Assembly: GCF_036850765.1 (NCBI RefSeq)
Contig: NC_089495.1
Coordinates: 121,047,033-121,111,032 of the forward strand
Length of the DNA stretch: 64,000 nt
From: Saccopteryx bilineata
Taxonomy: Eukaryota; Chordata; Mammalia; Chiroptera; Emballonuridae
Direction of reading: 5' to 3'
The notes below the pieces were generated by a model. The model ran no database searches. It was given only the letters and a program-made list of their open reading frames with translations, and had not been told where the DNA came from. Made by a program: the position numbers and the translations under genes. Below are positions 22,108-32,136 of the stretch, piece after piece; positions within the stretch are counted from its first letter, which is position 1, and each line of letters opens with the position of its first letter.

Positions 22108-22549
22108 TAGGCTTTCCATCTAGGATCATCCATTGCATTTAGCTTTTGGGTCTCTAGGCTCCTCTAATCCAGAGTAGTTTTCCATCTTTGTCTTCATTTT
22201 AGGGAAGAGTACATTTTATTGACTTACTCAATTTGGGCTTGTTGGATATACCCTCAGAATTAGATTTGGGTCTTCTGTTTTTGGCTGGAGTTCTAAAGTG
22301 GTGTTGTGTCCTGTGTGAATCCTGTTAGGAGTTACCTGAGCTTAGTGGGTCCCACTATTGGTAGTGTTTGTTTTTATTAACTTTGATTATGTGGTTTAAG
22401 GTGGTGTCTGCCATATCTTTCCACTGTAGTTACTGTTCTGCATATCTGGTGGGGAGGCACTGCAAACATCTTGTTTTCTCATCAAAATCTCATCCATCTG
22501 TATGTGATTCTTTGCCTGAGTCAATTATTACATCGAACTTGCTAGTTTG
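22108..22549. other. Unassigned, probably old antisense L1
   Basis: No gene. 'ccatttttgtcttcatttta'-like wording is weak evidence for an old repeat. Confidence 0.35.
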
Positions 22550-22697
22550 GTTTTTTTTTTTTAAAGATTTTATTTATTGATTTTTTTAGAGAAAGAGAGG
22601 ATGAGGTGGGGTAGGAAGCATCAACTTGTAGGTGCTTCTTGTCTGTGCCTTGACCAGACAAGCCTGGGGTTTCCATCCGGCCACCACAGGCCAGGCA
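22550..22697 (-). mobile_element. SINE-B with internal deletion
   Basis: Poly-T to 'ccaccacaggccaggc', but about 45 bp of the tRNA-like head are missing between 'ggggtttccatccgg' and 'ccaccacagg'. Confidence 0.82.
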
Positions 22698-22784
22698 AAA
22701 ATGTAGAATGATTCAGGTTTCAAGCTGTAAGTGTATTAGGTGAAATAATAAGAAGAATAGGTTTTTGAAATAACCCTGTTTCCA

Positions 22785-22965
22785 GTCTAGGCTGTCCTCA
22801 AAGTTGAGGCAAGCCCCTAACCTCTCTTAAAGAGTCTCACCTTCTTTATTGCCAAGCTTGTCACTTACTCTGTAGAGTTATGGTGAGATTCAAATGAGCT
22901 AATGCATGTGAGGGCCTGGCACAAGGGTATTTCAACAACTGGTAATTGTTGTGTCTCTTAATGTT
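22785..22965 (+). repeat. MIR relic
   Basis: 'ggcaagcccctaacctctct' through 'gagattcaaatgagctaatg' to 'gggcctggcacaagg' follows the MIR order. Confidence 0.65.
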
Positions 22966-24097
22966 AGATTTTAAATTATGATGATAGTAGCATACTATAA
23001 TTGAGAATCATTTGGGACTAAGGAATTAAATAATAAAGATACTTGTGATCTCGTAATTATTCTGCAAACTATAATGCAGTAAAAAACCTAAAATCTAGTA
23101 TGCTTATGTGGATTAAGGTGATTTCTCAGTACAATTTTTGATAGGTTTAATTAGGGATATTTCATACAGTTCACCCAACATACATAATTTACTGAGTTTT
23201 ACTAAATGCGCAAATTAGTGCAGACATCACCACTGCCAACTTGAAGACGTTTTCATTACTTCAGAAAGACTCCTACCCTTCTGCTGTCACTGCCACCTCC
23301 TCATCTGCCCCTTCACCCCAGTCGTAAGCAACCCCTAACCTAATTTCTTTATCTGTAGGTACCCTCTTCTAAGTTTTTCTAATGAACGGAATCACACAGA
23401 TGTGATCTTTTCTGGGTTCACCTATACTGTAGCAAGTATCAGCACTTCATTCTTTTCTATAGCTGGATAATATTTCACTGTGTGGATATACTATTTACTT
23501 ATTAATGGACATTTAGAGTATTTCTACTTTTTTATTATTAATGCTGCTATGAATATTGGTGTGCAAGTTTTTGTATGGTCATGTGTTTTTTATTCTTTCT
23601 GGGTGCATATACCTAGGTTGGCTTTGCAGGGTCATACGGTAGCTATATTTGATCTTTTGGGGAAACTACCTGACTACCAAGGACACTGTAATGTTTTCTG
23701 TAGCCGCCTTTCGTATTTGAGAGTTCTGGTTTCTCCACATCCTCAGTAACACTTATTTTGACTCTTTAGGTCTAACTATCTACTTAATGTGAAGTAATAA
23801 TCTCAGTGTGATCTTGTTTTGCATTTTCCTGATGATGTTAAACTTTTCTGCTTATTGGCCATTCGTGTATCTTTCTTGGACAACTGTCCAGATCCTTTGC
23901 CCATTTTAAAATTGGGATGTCTTTTTATTTTTGAGTTTATAAAAATTCTTTAAATATCCTAGATATGTCTCTCATCAGATATGTGATTTGCAAATATTTT
24001 CTCCCATTCTCTGGGTTTTTTCTTGATATTGGCCTTTGAAGAACAGGAGTTGGTTTTTTTTTTTCTTTAGAATTGTTATCTTTGCTTCTTTAATATA

Positions 24098-24278
24098 TAT
24101 TTTTAATATTTTATTTATTGATTTTACAGAGAGATGAGGTGGGGGAGTGCTTCACTTTAGTTCATTGCTTGCTTGTTGCTTGTTGTATGTGCCTTGACCA
24201 GGCAAGCCCAGGATTTTGAACCGGGGACCTCAGCCTTCCAGGTCAGCCATTTATCCACTGTACCACCACAGGCCAGGC
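24098..24278 (-). mobile_element. SINE-B
   Basis: Target duplication tgcttctttaatata against tgcctctttaatatg. Ends 'gtaccaccacaggccaggc'. Confidence 0.88.
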
Positions 24279-24295
24279 TGCCTCTTTAATATGTG

Positions 24296-24573
24296 TTTTT
24301 TGTTTGTTTGTTTGTGCAAGAGACAGACAGGCATGGAGAGAGATGAGAAGCATCAGTGTATAGTTGTGGCACCTTAGTTGTTCACTGATTACTCCTCATA
24401 TGTGCCTTGACCAGGGAGGGGGCTCCAGCTGAGCCAGTGACTTTGGGCTTCAAGCCATTAACCATGGGGTCATGTCTATGATCCCACGTTCAAGCCATCA
24501 ACCTTGGGGTTTCAAACCTGGGTCCTCAGCATCCTAGGTGGACAGCCTATCCACTGTACTACTCCTGTTAGAC
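24296..24573 (-). mobile_element. SINE-C
   Basis: (GTTT)n start, 'gagagagatgagaagcatca', CAAGCC-rich middle, worn end 'tactactcctgttagact'. It adjoins the SINE-B's right flank. Confidence 0.82.
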
Positions 24574-24772
24574 TTCATGGTTTTTAATGTCATATATTAT
24601 TGCTTTCCTATTTTATGTATTTTTGTGATGTTTTCGCTTTACTGTTACTGTTTGTCATCAGTAACCAGTAACCAGAGCTCTGTACAGTGTTTTGTGACAC
24701 TTGAGAAAAATGTGTATTCTTCTGTTGTTAGATGGAATAGTCATGGTATGCAGCTGTCTGCTTGTTCTAAAG

Positions 24773-25646
24773 CAGCGATTTTCAACTCACTGCATAGTGC
24801 CACAAGAATTTTTTTAAAGTATGCAATACCTAACCATTTAGTCAGGGACACTGACTTATTTTCTCTTAATTGTCAAATTAAAAAATGACGACAGCCAACA
24901 CAACAATAGGTGTGTGATATGAATGCCCTGTCTTGAACTATAAATACATAGGTCATATGGTATTGAATCTCTTATTTATTTATTTATTTATTTTTCATTT
25001 TTCTGAAGCTGGAAGCAGGGAGAGACAGTCAGACAGACTCCCGCGCCCGACCGGGATCACCCGGCACGCCCACCAGGGGCGATGCTCTGCCCACCAGGGG
25101 GCGATGCTCTGCCCATCCTGGGCGTCGCCATGTTGCGACCAGAGCCACTCTAGCGCCTGAGGCAGAGGCCACAGAGCCATCCCCAGCGCCCGGGCCATCT
25201 TTGCTCCAATGGAGCTTTGGCTGCGGGAGGGGAAGAGAGAGACAGAGAGGAAAGCGCAGCGGAGGTGTGGAGAAGCAAATGGGCGCTTCTCCTGTGTGCC
25301 CTGGCCGGGAATCGAAGCCGGGTACTCCGCATGCTAGGCCGACGCTGTACCGCTGAGCCAACCGGCCAGGGCTGGTGTTGAATCTTATTGGTTACGTTAC
25401 ATAATAGGTTGCATCTGATTGGTTAATTCTTGGTGCCAGAAATCCTTATTATAAGTATAAGCACCTAATTTTTTTTAAAGTCACTTTGGAGCAAAACGGG
25501 TGGGTGAGCATTATTGTTTTTTATAAATCAATCAAAATTATACCTATCTTTTGTTATATCAACAAAAAATATAGTTTTTGGTGTGCCACATAATTTTAGT
25601 TATTAGTTCATGTGTGCCATGAGATGAAAACAGCTGAAAATTGATG
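24773..25646. mobile_element. hAT element split by a SINE-A
   Basis: Ends CAGCGATTTTCAACTC and CAGCTGAAAATTGATG are imperfect inverted repeats. The target duplication ttctaaag is exact (24765-24772, 25647-25654). Matching inner words 'gtgccacaagaatttt' and 'gtgtgccacataatttt' occur near each end. Without the SINE it is about 470 bp, with no transposase frame. Confidence 0.9.
24971..25373 (-). mobile_element. SINE-A, duplicated-box subfamily
   Basis: Target duplication ggtattgaatct (24959-24970) against ggtgttgaatct (25374-25385). Starts with (TTTA)n. Carries two tandem boxes at 25070 and 25091 and the diagnostic 'aaagcgcagcggagg' and 'gaatcgaagccggg'. Confidence 0.94.
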
Positions 25647-25759
25647 TTCTAAAGTATGGTTAAATCCATAACTTCCTTTTGACTTTGTCTTGACTGTCCA
25701 TTGCTAATAGAAGAGTATTAGGTTCTCTGTTGTCTATTGCTCCCATAGGATGTGTTATA

Positions 25760-25836
25760 CACTGCTTACAAAAATTAAGGGATATTCTATAGCTTCATAT
25801 TCATTTTGAAATATCCACTAATTTTTGTTAGCAGTA
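25760..25836. mobile_element. Mariner-like MITE, about 77 bp
   Basis: Inverted ends ACTGCTTACAAAAATTA (25761-25777) and TAATTTTTGTTAGCAGT (25819-25835) match at 16 of 17 positions. They are flanked by TA-rich DNA (tata), consistent with TA target duplication of Tc1/mariner elements. Confidence 0.75.
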
Positions 25837-26154
25837 TATATTTTTTTGTTGCTCATGCTTTCTTCTTAGAATTTTATAGTATGTATATATTATAGTTCTA
25901 TAGTGTTTAGGTCTTTGAGCCATTTCACATTAATTTTTATGTGTCATGTGCAGTGAAGGTCCAACTTCCTTATTTTTCATGAGCCTATGTGGTTGCCCAG
26001 CATCACTGTTTGAAAGACTATTCTTTCCCCATTGAATGGTCTCTTGGCATACTTGTTGCAAATCAGTTGACCATTGATATGTAGATATATTTCTAGATTC
26101 TGAATAGTATGTTTCAATGATCTATATGTCTGTTCTTATGCCAGCACTACTATG

Positions 26155-26451
26155 CCCCCCCCCCTTTTTAAGGGAGAGACGCAGGAAGGGAGGATAACTA
26201 TCAACTTGTAGTTGCTCTCACTTCAGTTGTGCACTAATTGTTTCTATTATGTGTCTTAACTGGGGCTGAGCCAGTATCTCCTTCTCAAGCCAGCGACCTT
26301 TGGGATTGTGTGGACTTTGCCTTGCTTAAGCCAGCGACCCTGCATTTACAAGCCTGTGCTCAGAGCCAGTGACCTCGGGGATTGGAACCCATAGTAGCCT
26401 CATTGTTCAAATCAAACAATGCCCTATCCATTGCACCACCACTGGTGAGGC
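26155..26451 (-). mobile_element. SINE-C, diverged
   Basis: Preceded by a C run instead of poly-T. Body words 'caacttgtagttgctctcac' and 'caagccagcgacc', end 'accaccactggtgaggc'. Confidence 0.78.
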
Positions 26452-26800
26452 AACACTGTCTTGATTAATGATGCTTTGTGGTGAGTTTTCAGATTTGAAA
26501 GTTTGAGTCTTCCACTGTTCTTTTCAAGATTGTTTTGGCTATACCAGGTTGTCAACTTCTACAAAGATATAGTTGGGATTCTGATAGGGATTGTGTTGCT
26601 TTGTAGATAAATTTGGGGCCTATTACCATTTTAACAATGTCGGTAAGTCTTCTACTCCATTAAAGGTGAATGTTTTCCCATTTATTTAGACTTTCAATTT
26701 ATTTGAACAATGTTTTGTAATTTTCTGAGTTTATTTTGTGCTTTTGTTAATTTTGTTGTGAAATATTTTATTTTTGTTACCATTGTAAACAGAATTGTTT

Positions 26801-26985
26801 TTTTTTTCACTTTTTCCCCCTAAAAATAGGTTTTAAAAAAAACCTTTTCCATTGATGAGAGAGGAGAAGCATCAACTCATTGCTCCACCTAGTTTTGCTT
26901 CACCTTATGTGCCCTGACTGGGATGGAACCCATGATCTCAGTACGCTGACATGATGCTTTATCCACTGAGCGACCCAGCCAAGGC
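26801..26985 (-). mobile_element. VES-like SINE
   Basis: Poly-T, 'agaggagaagcatcaactca', 'tgccctgactgggatggaac', end 'gcgacccagccaaggct'. Confidence 0.8.
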
Positions 26986-26987
26986 TC

Positions 26988-27157
26988 TCATTTATTTTTT
27001 AAAAAAATTATTGATGTTAGAGAGAAACATCAATTTGTTTTCTACTTATTTATGCACTCATTGGTTGATTCTTGTGTGTGCCCTGACTGGTGATTGAACC
27101 CACAACCTGGGCGCATTGGGATGATGCTCTAACCAACTGAACTACCTGGCCAGGGCT
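26988..27157 (-). mobile_element. VES-like SINE
   Basis: Classical order with 'gagagaaacatcaatttgtt', 'ttatgcactcattggttgat', 'aaccaactgaactacctggc' and the end 'ccagggct'. Confidence 0.87.
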
Positions 27158-27407
27158 GACAAATGGTTTTTTTAAATCAATTTTATTGAACTATAATAAA
27201 ATAAAGTACATCCTTTTTAAGTGTGTATCTTGAGGTTTGACAAATGCATGCACCCTTATAGCCATTACCACTTCAGTAAATGCATAGAACATTTTTATTA
27301 TCTTCAAATTTTTCCTTGTGTCCCTTGGCAGTTGACCCCCACCTCCACTTTGGTCTTGAGCAATAACTGATCTGCTTTCTCTCACTATAAATTAGTTTGC
27401 CCTTTTA

Positions 27408-27707
27408 AAATTTTTATTTTATTTTTTTAAGTGGGCGGAGGGGAGATAGATTATACTCCCACAGGTGCCTGGACTTAGATCCACCCAGCAACTCCTGTCT
27501 AGGGCCAGTGCTCGAATTAACTGAGCTATCCTCAGTGCCCAGGGCAGACGGTCGAAGAGCCATGGCTGCAGGAGTGGAAGAGAGAAGGGGAAAAAGGAGG
27601 GGAAGAGAAGCAGATGGGCACTTCTCCTGTGTGCCCTGACCAGGGATCTATCCCGGGACGTCCACACACGAGGGCAAAGCTCTAGCACTGAACCAACGGG
27701 CCAGGGC
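27408..27707 (-). mobile_element. Old SINE-A
   Basis: 'taagtgggcggaggggagat' start, 'gagctatcctcagtgcccag' middle, end 'accaacgggccagggcc'. Shorter than young copies and without the CCACCAGG box. Confidence 0.82.
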
Positions 27708-27792
27708 CTGTGACTTTTCAATTATATATAAACACTGCCACGGCCAACATATACAACAGCTTCATCACCCAAGAACTTTTTCTTATTTTATC

Positions 27793-28373
27793 TTTTTTTT
27801 TTTTAATCTTTTTTTTTTTTTTTTTTTTTTTTTTACAGGGACAGAGAGAGAGTCAGATAGAGGGATAGATACAGACAGACAGACAGGAACGGAGAGAGAT
27901 GAGAAGCATCAATCATCAGTTTTCTTTTTAATTTTTTTTTAAATTTATTTATTTATTCATTTTAGAGAGGAGAGAGAAAGGGAGAGAGAGAGAGACAGAG
28001 AGGGAGACAGAGAGGAGAGAGAGACAGAGAGAGAAGGTGGGGAGGAGCTGGAAGCATCAACTCCCATATGTGCCCTGACCAGGCAAGCCCAGGGTTTCGA
28101 ACCGGCGACCTCAGCATTTCTAGGTTGATGCCTTATCCACTGCACCACCACAGGTTAGGCTCAATCATCAGTTTTCCATTGCAACATCGTGCTTTCTCAT
28201 ATGTGCCATGACCGCGGGCCTTCAGCAGACTGAGTAACCCCCCGCTCAAGCCAGTGACCTTGGGTCCATGCTAGTGAGCTTTTTGCTCAAGCTGGCAACC
28301 CCGGGGTCTCGTACCTGGGTCCTTCCGCATCCCAGTCAAACGCTCTATTCACTGTGCCACCGCCTGGTCAGGC
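27793..28373 (-). mobile_element. SINE-C split by a SINE-B
   Basis: Poly-T, 'acagacagacagacaggaac' and 'gagaagcatcaatcatcagt', then a nested SINE-B. It resumes at 28161 and ends 'ccaccgcctggtcaggct'. Confidence 0.9.
27924..28160 (-). mobile_element. SINE-B nested in SINE-C
   Basis: Exact 15-bp target duplication tcaatcatcagtttt (27908-27922, 28161-28175). GA-rich body, end 'gcaccaccacaggttaggc'. Confidence 0.94.
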
Positions 28374-28604
28374 TCTCATGTTTCTTTGTAATCAGCCCTT
28401 TTCCTCTAGCCCTTGGCAGCTACTGCTTGCTTTCTATCCCAGTCACTTTGGGATAGAAACAAACACTGGACACAGAAGAACTGAACTCATGCCATATGAA
28501 GGGAATCATGTGGCATGTAGCCTTTTAAATCTAAATCTGGAGTCCATTAATGTGGCATGATTTGTTTGCAGTTCATGCATGTTCTTGCATGTGTCAGCAC
28601 TTCA

Positions 28605-28790
28605 TTTTTTTTTTCCATTTTTTAGAGAGGAGAGGGAGAGGCAGAGAGAGAGAGAGGAAAGACAGAGAGAGAGAAGGGGGGGAGGAGCTGGAAGCATATG
28701 TGCCTTGACCAGGCAAGCCCAGGGTTTCGAACCGGCGACCTCAGCATTTCCAGGTCGACGCTTTTATCCTCTGCGCCACCACAGGTCAGG
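28605..28790 (-). mobile_element. SINE-B
   Basis: Target duplication gcacttcatt(t/g)ttttt on both sides. GA-rich body and 'gcgccaccacaggtcaggc'. Confidence 0.92.
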
Positions 28791-29278
28791 CACTTCATTG
28801 TTTTTTTATTGCCAAATACTGTTACATTGTTGGGACAAACCAGTTTAGCCCTTCACCATTAGAAAAATATTTGTATTGTTTCTGGTTTGAGCAGTCATGA
28901 ATAAAAAAAGTTTCACAAGCATTCAGTTGCAGGTGTTTGTGTGAATACATACGATTGCTGAGTCATGTGGTAAATGTGTGAATACTTAGGATTGCAGAGT
29001 CATGGGGTAAATGTGTGTTTTAACTTTGGAAAGTGGTCTTGTTGTTTCTAGTATTTCCATAAACAGTATGTGAGTTCAGTTCTTCTGTGTCCAGTGTTCG
29101 TTACTATCAGTGTTTTTTGTTTTTCAAAGCTATCCTAATAGGTGTATGCTGATATCTCATTGTGATTTAACTTTATGTTTACCTAATAACTAATACTGAA
29201 GTATCTTTTCCTTGTTTCTTTGAACTCTTTTTTTGAAAATTAAATTTAATGGGAAAATATTGATAAATAAGACTACTG

Positions 29279-29605
29279 AGCCTGACCAGGCGGTGGCGCA
29301 GTGGATAGACCGTCAGACTGGGATGCGGAGACCCCAAGGTCGCCAGCTTGAGCGCGGGCTTATCTGGTTTGAGCAAAGCTCACCAGCTTGGACCCAGGGT
29401 CTCTGGCTTGAGTAAGGGGTTACTCGGTCTGCTGTAGCCCCCTGGTCAAGGCACATACGAGAAAGCAATCAATGAACAACTCAAGTGCCAACGAAAAACT
29501 AATGATTGATGCTTCTCAACTCTCTCCGTTCCTGTCTATCTGTCCCTATCTATCCCTCTCTCTGACTCTGACTCTTGCTCTGTCTCTGGGTTAAAAAAAA
29601 AAAAA
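29279..29605 (+). mobile_element. SINE-C
   Basis: Sense copy from 'agcctgaccaggcggtggcg', with an A-rich tail at about 29593. Target duplication aagactactga (about 29267 and 29606). Confidence 0.94.
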
Positions 29606-29855
29606 AGACTACTGAACTATATATTGCATTATGTGCCCATCACCCAAAGTCAAATCATCTTCTATTACTGTATATTTGTCCCTTTACTCCTTCCCCACTT
29701 TTGCCCATTTCTAAAATTGGGTTTTCTTAATATTGAGTTTAGAGAGTTCTTCATGTGTTTGCAATAAATTCTTAATCAGATATATACTTAGCACATATTC
29801 TCTCAGTCTGTGGCTTATTTTTTCATTCTCTCAACAGTGTTGCTTGAAGAGCAGA

Positions 29856-29859
29856 AATT

Positions 29860-29902
<43 letters not shown>

Positions 29903-30211
29903 TAGTGGGAACACAGAGAGACAGAAAGGGAGTGAGATGAGAAGCATCAGTCTGTAGTTGCAGCACTTAGTTGTTCATTGATTGCTTCTCATACGTGACT
30001 TGACCAGGGATTCAAGCTGAGTCAGTGATCACTTGCCCAGTGATCTTTAGGCTCCAGCTGCTGATGACCTTAGGATCCTGTGATCCTGCGTACAAACCCA
30101 TCAAACCGCTCTCAAGCTGACAAACCCATGTTCCACCTGACGACCTCAGGGTTTCAAACTGGCTCTTGCATTACTGGGTTGACACTCAATCCACTGCACC
30201 ACTGGTCAAGC
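29856..30211 (-). mobile_element. SINE-C with an ATTT microsatellite
   Basis: (ATTT)n at about 29860-29904 stands where the tail would be. End 'gcaccactggtcaagct'. Confidence 0.85.
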
Positions 30212-30344
30212 TGATGTTAAATACTTTTTGTAAGACTTTCGTAGTTGGTGTTGGGTACTCACTGTTTCACATCGAAAACTTCATAACTTAAAGTTTATGG
30301 TCATTGAGGCTTGTTTTGATCACTTGGTTAAGGAAATTTATCTT

Positions 30345-30602
30345 TTTTTGTGACAGAAGGACAGATAGGGACAGACAGGAAGGAGAGAGATGAAAAGCAT
30401 CTATTCTTCATTGAGGCACTTTAGTTGTTCATTGATTGCTTTCTCATATGTGCCTTGACAGGGGTGGGTGCTACAGCGGGGCGAGGGACGTTGGGCTCAA
30501 GCTGGATGAGCCCATGCTGAAGCTGGTGACCTCGGGGTTTTGAACCTAGGTCCTCCGTGTCCCAGTGCGATGCTCTGTCCACTGTGCCACCACCTTGTCA
30601 GG
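30345..30602 (-). mobile_element. SINE-C
   Basis: Target duplication ggaaatttatcttttt on both sides. Ends 'ccaccaccttgtcaggc'. Confidence 0.9.
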
Positions 30603-30812
30603 CGGAAATTTATCTTTTTAATTGAGTGATACTAGTGGGTTACTTTTCTTAATCAAGTTAGCCATGACGGGATAGCTTTGTATAGTAGTCCCACTTACCA
30701 GTGTTTCACTTTCCACAGTTTCAGTTACCTGTGGTCCATTGGCGTCCAAAAATACTAAATGGAAAATTCCAGAGCTGCTCCATCCCACACCAAGGATGTG
30801 CATCATTTCTTT

Positions 30813-31316
30813 GTCCAGTGGTCCACTGTATATATACCCTCCCAACACACACACAGTGGATCCACTGTATATACCCCCACACTTACAGTAGATCCACTGA
30901 ATATACCCCCACACTTACAGTAGATCCACTGTATATACCCCCCACACTTACAGTAGATCCACTGAATATACCCCCACACTTCCAGTAGATCCACTGAATA
31001 TACCCCCCCACACTTACAGTGGATCCACTGAATATACCCCCCACACTTACAGTAGATCCACTGAATATACCCCCCACACTTACAGTAGATCCACTGTATA
31101 TACCCCCCCACACTTACAGTAGATCCACTGAATATACCCCCCACACTTATAGTAGATCCACTGAATATACCCCCCACACTTACAGTAGATCTACTGTATA
31201 TACCCCCCCACACTTACAGTAGATCCACTGAATATACTCCCCATACTTCGAGTAGATCCACTGTATATACCTCCGCACACACAGTGGTCCACTGTATATA
31301 TCCCACACACACACAC
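30813..31316. repeat. Minisatellite, about 15 units of 31-33 bp
   Basis: Unit core: 'agatccactg(t/a)atatac' followed by a run of C and 'acacttacagt'. The flanking single copies 'ttgtccagtggtccactgta' and 'cagtggtccactgtatatat' equal the Tigger 5' UTR at this place, so the array grew from Tigger sequence. Several frames stay open on both strands, but that is a by-product of the repeat. Confidence 0.93.
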
Positions 31317-31402
31317 ACACATAGTAGTAGCTGGCTAGGTTATCACATCGCTATCACCGTATCACGGTGCTTGTGTTGAAGTAACCTTGATTTTATTTAG
31401 TA

Positions 31403-31780
31403 ATGGTCCCAAAGGGCAGGGCTAGTGGTGCTGCAGTCAGGTATGCCAAGGACAAGCCATTATGTACTTCCTTCAAGTAAAGAGGTGAAAGTTCTTCACT
31501 TAATGAGAGAAAATAAAACGTATGCTGAGGTTGCTAAAATCTACAGTGAGAATGAATCTTCTGTCTGGAATTGTGAAGATGAAAAAGAAGTACATGCTAA
31601 TTCTGCTGTCACACCACAGATGGTAAGAGTTAGGACCACAGTGGAAGATGAAGTAGAACAGGCATTAAATTTGTGGGTGGAAGACCTAAGTAGAGGATGT
31701 GCTCCAGTGGACAACGGTGTTGTGCCAGAAAGTACTCTGAGCCTGTGTGCACACTTTCCACGGGGACGCCCTGGAATGGG
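31403..31780 (+). pseudogene. Tigger transposase N-terminal remnant
   Basis: An ATG at 31403 starts 'MVPKGRASGAAVRYAKDK' and stops at 31478. The next part is in another frame: 'KEVKVLHLMRENKTYAEVAK' is the CENP-B/Psq-like helix-turn-helix, and 'VEQALNLWVEDLSRG' is the second (Tc5-type) DNA-binding domain. The DDE catalytic domain is absent, so the remnant has no transposase activity. Confidence 0.85.
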
Positions 31781-32136
31781 TAACCACACTCACATCACTT
31801 ATTACAGCTATTGTTACAGTTACTCTACTTTATTATTACTAGTCTTTGCCGTTGTTAATCTCTTACTGTGTCTACTCTTTAAATTAAACTTTTATCATAG
31901 ATATGTATGGTAAGTCAGTCCTCACTTAACATTGTGGGTACATTCTGTGATTTTTAAGCAAAACTATATAGCAAAACCAATTGTATGTCATCTCATCAGC
32001 ATTATTAAAAATGGCATTATTTGAGGGCTTGCTGCATATAGATAGGGTTTGGTACTTAACTGTCTGCAGTTTTAGGCACCTATGGAGGGGGATGTCTTTA
32101 CATGTATCCTCTGCAGATAAGGGGGAAACTACACTG

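Larger units (their letters stand above)
23130..24772 (-). mobile_element. Antisense L1 block, left part
   Basis: Clear antisense L1 3' UTR landmarks: 'ttctatagctggataatatt', 'gaatattggtgtgcaag', 'ctccacatcctcagtaacac', 'atcagatatgtgatttgcaa' and 'attttctcccattctctggg'. Interrupted by SINEs at 24098-24278 and 24296-24573, then by a hAT at 24773. Confidence 0.82.
25655..26800 (-). mobile_element. Antisense L1 block, middle part
   Basis: Landmarks include 'gatctatatgtctgttctta', 'ttcaagattgttttggctat' and 'gggattctgatagggattg'. Interrupted by a mariner-like MITE (25760-25836) and a SINE-C (26155-26451). Confidence 0.75.
27175..29278 (-). mobile_element. Antisense L1 3' UTR block with SINE insertions
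   Basis: L1 wording appears at 27175-27405 ('attttattgaactataataa'), 27710-27792, 28375-28600 and 28791-29278 ('gcatgttcttgcatgtgtca', 'tttctggtttgagcagtcat'). SINEs occupy the gaps. Local rearrangements lie at 28435-28489 and 28939-29012. Confidence 0.75.
30683..32136 (+). mobile_element. Tigger (pogo-type) DNA transposon relic
   Basis: 5' end 'tagtagtcccacttacc' and 3' end 'ggataag'-like 'gcagataagggggaaacta' form the inverted ends of a Tigger element. The words 'aaatactaaatggaaaattc' and 'tcacggtgcttgtgttgaag' also follow the Tigger order as I know it. The 5' UTR holds a minisatellite (30813-31316). A foreign segment of about 125 bp (31914-32037) precedes the 3' terminal part. Most of the transposase is missing. 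Confidence 0.85.

Noticed and set aside
27793..28373. Possible tRNA gene cluster, since many segments have tRNA-like A and B boxes
   Set aside because: The boxes belong to SINE heads. No segment in the window has a complete cloverleaf with acceptor stem, so no functional tRNA gene is called.
30803..31222. 136-codon and shorter Gly/Ser/Thr-rich repeat proteins over the tandem array
   Set aside because: Several frames on both strands stay open because the unit lacks stops. There is no start context or gene structure, and the array is Tigger-derived DNA.
30813..31316. CRISPR-like regular repeats
   Set aside because: Units are contiguous without unique spacers, and the DNA is mammalian.
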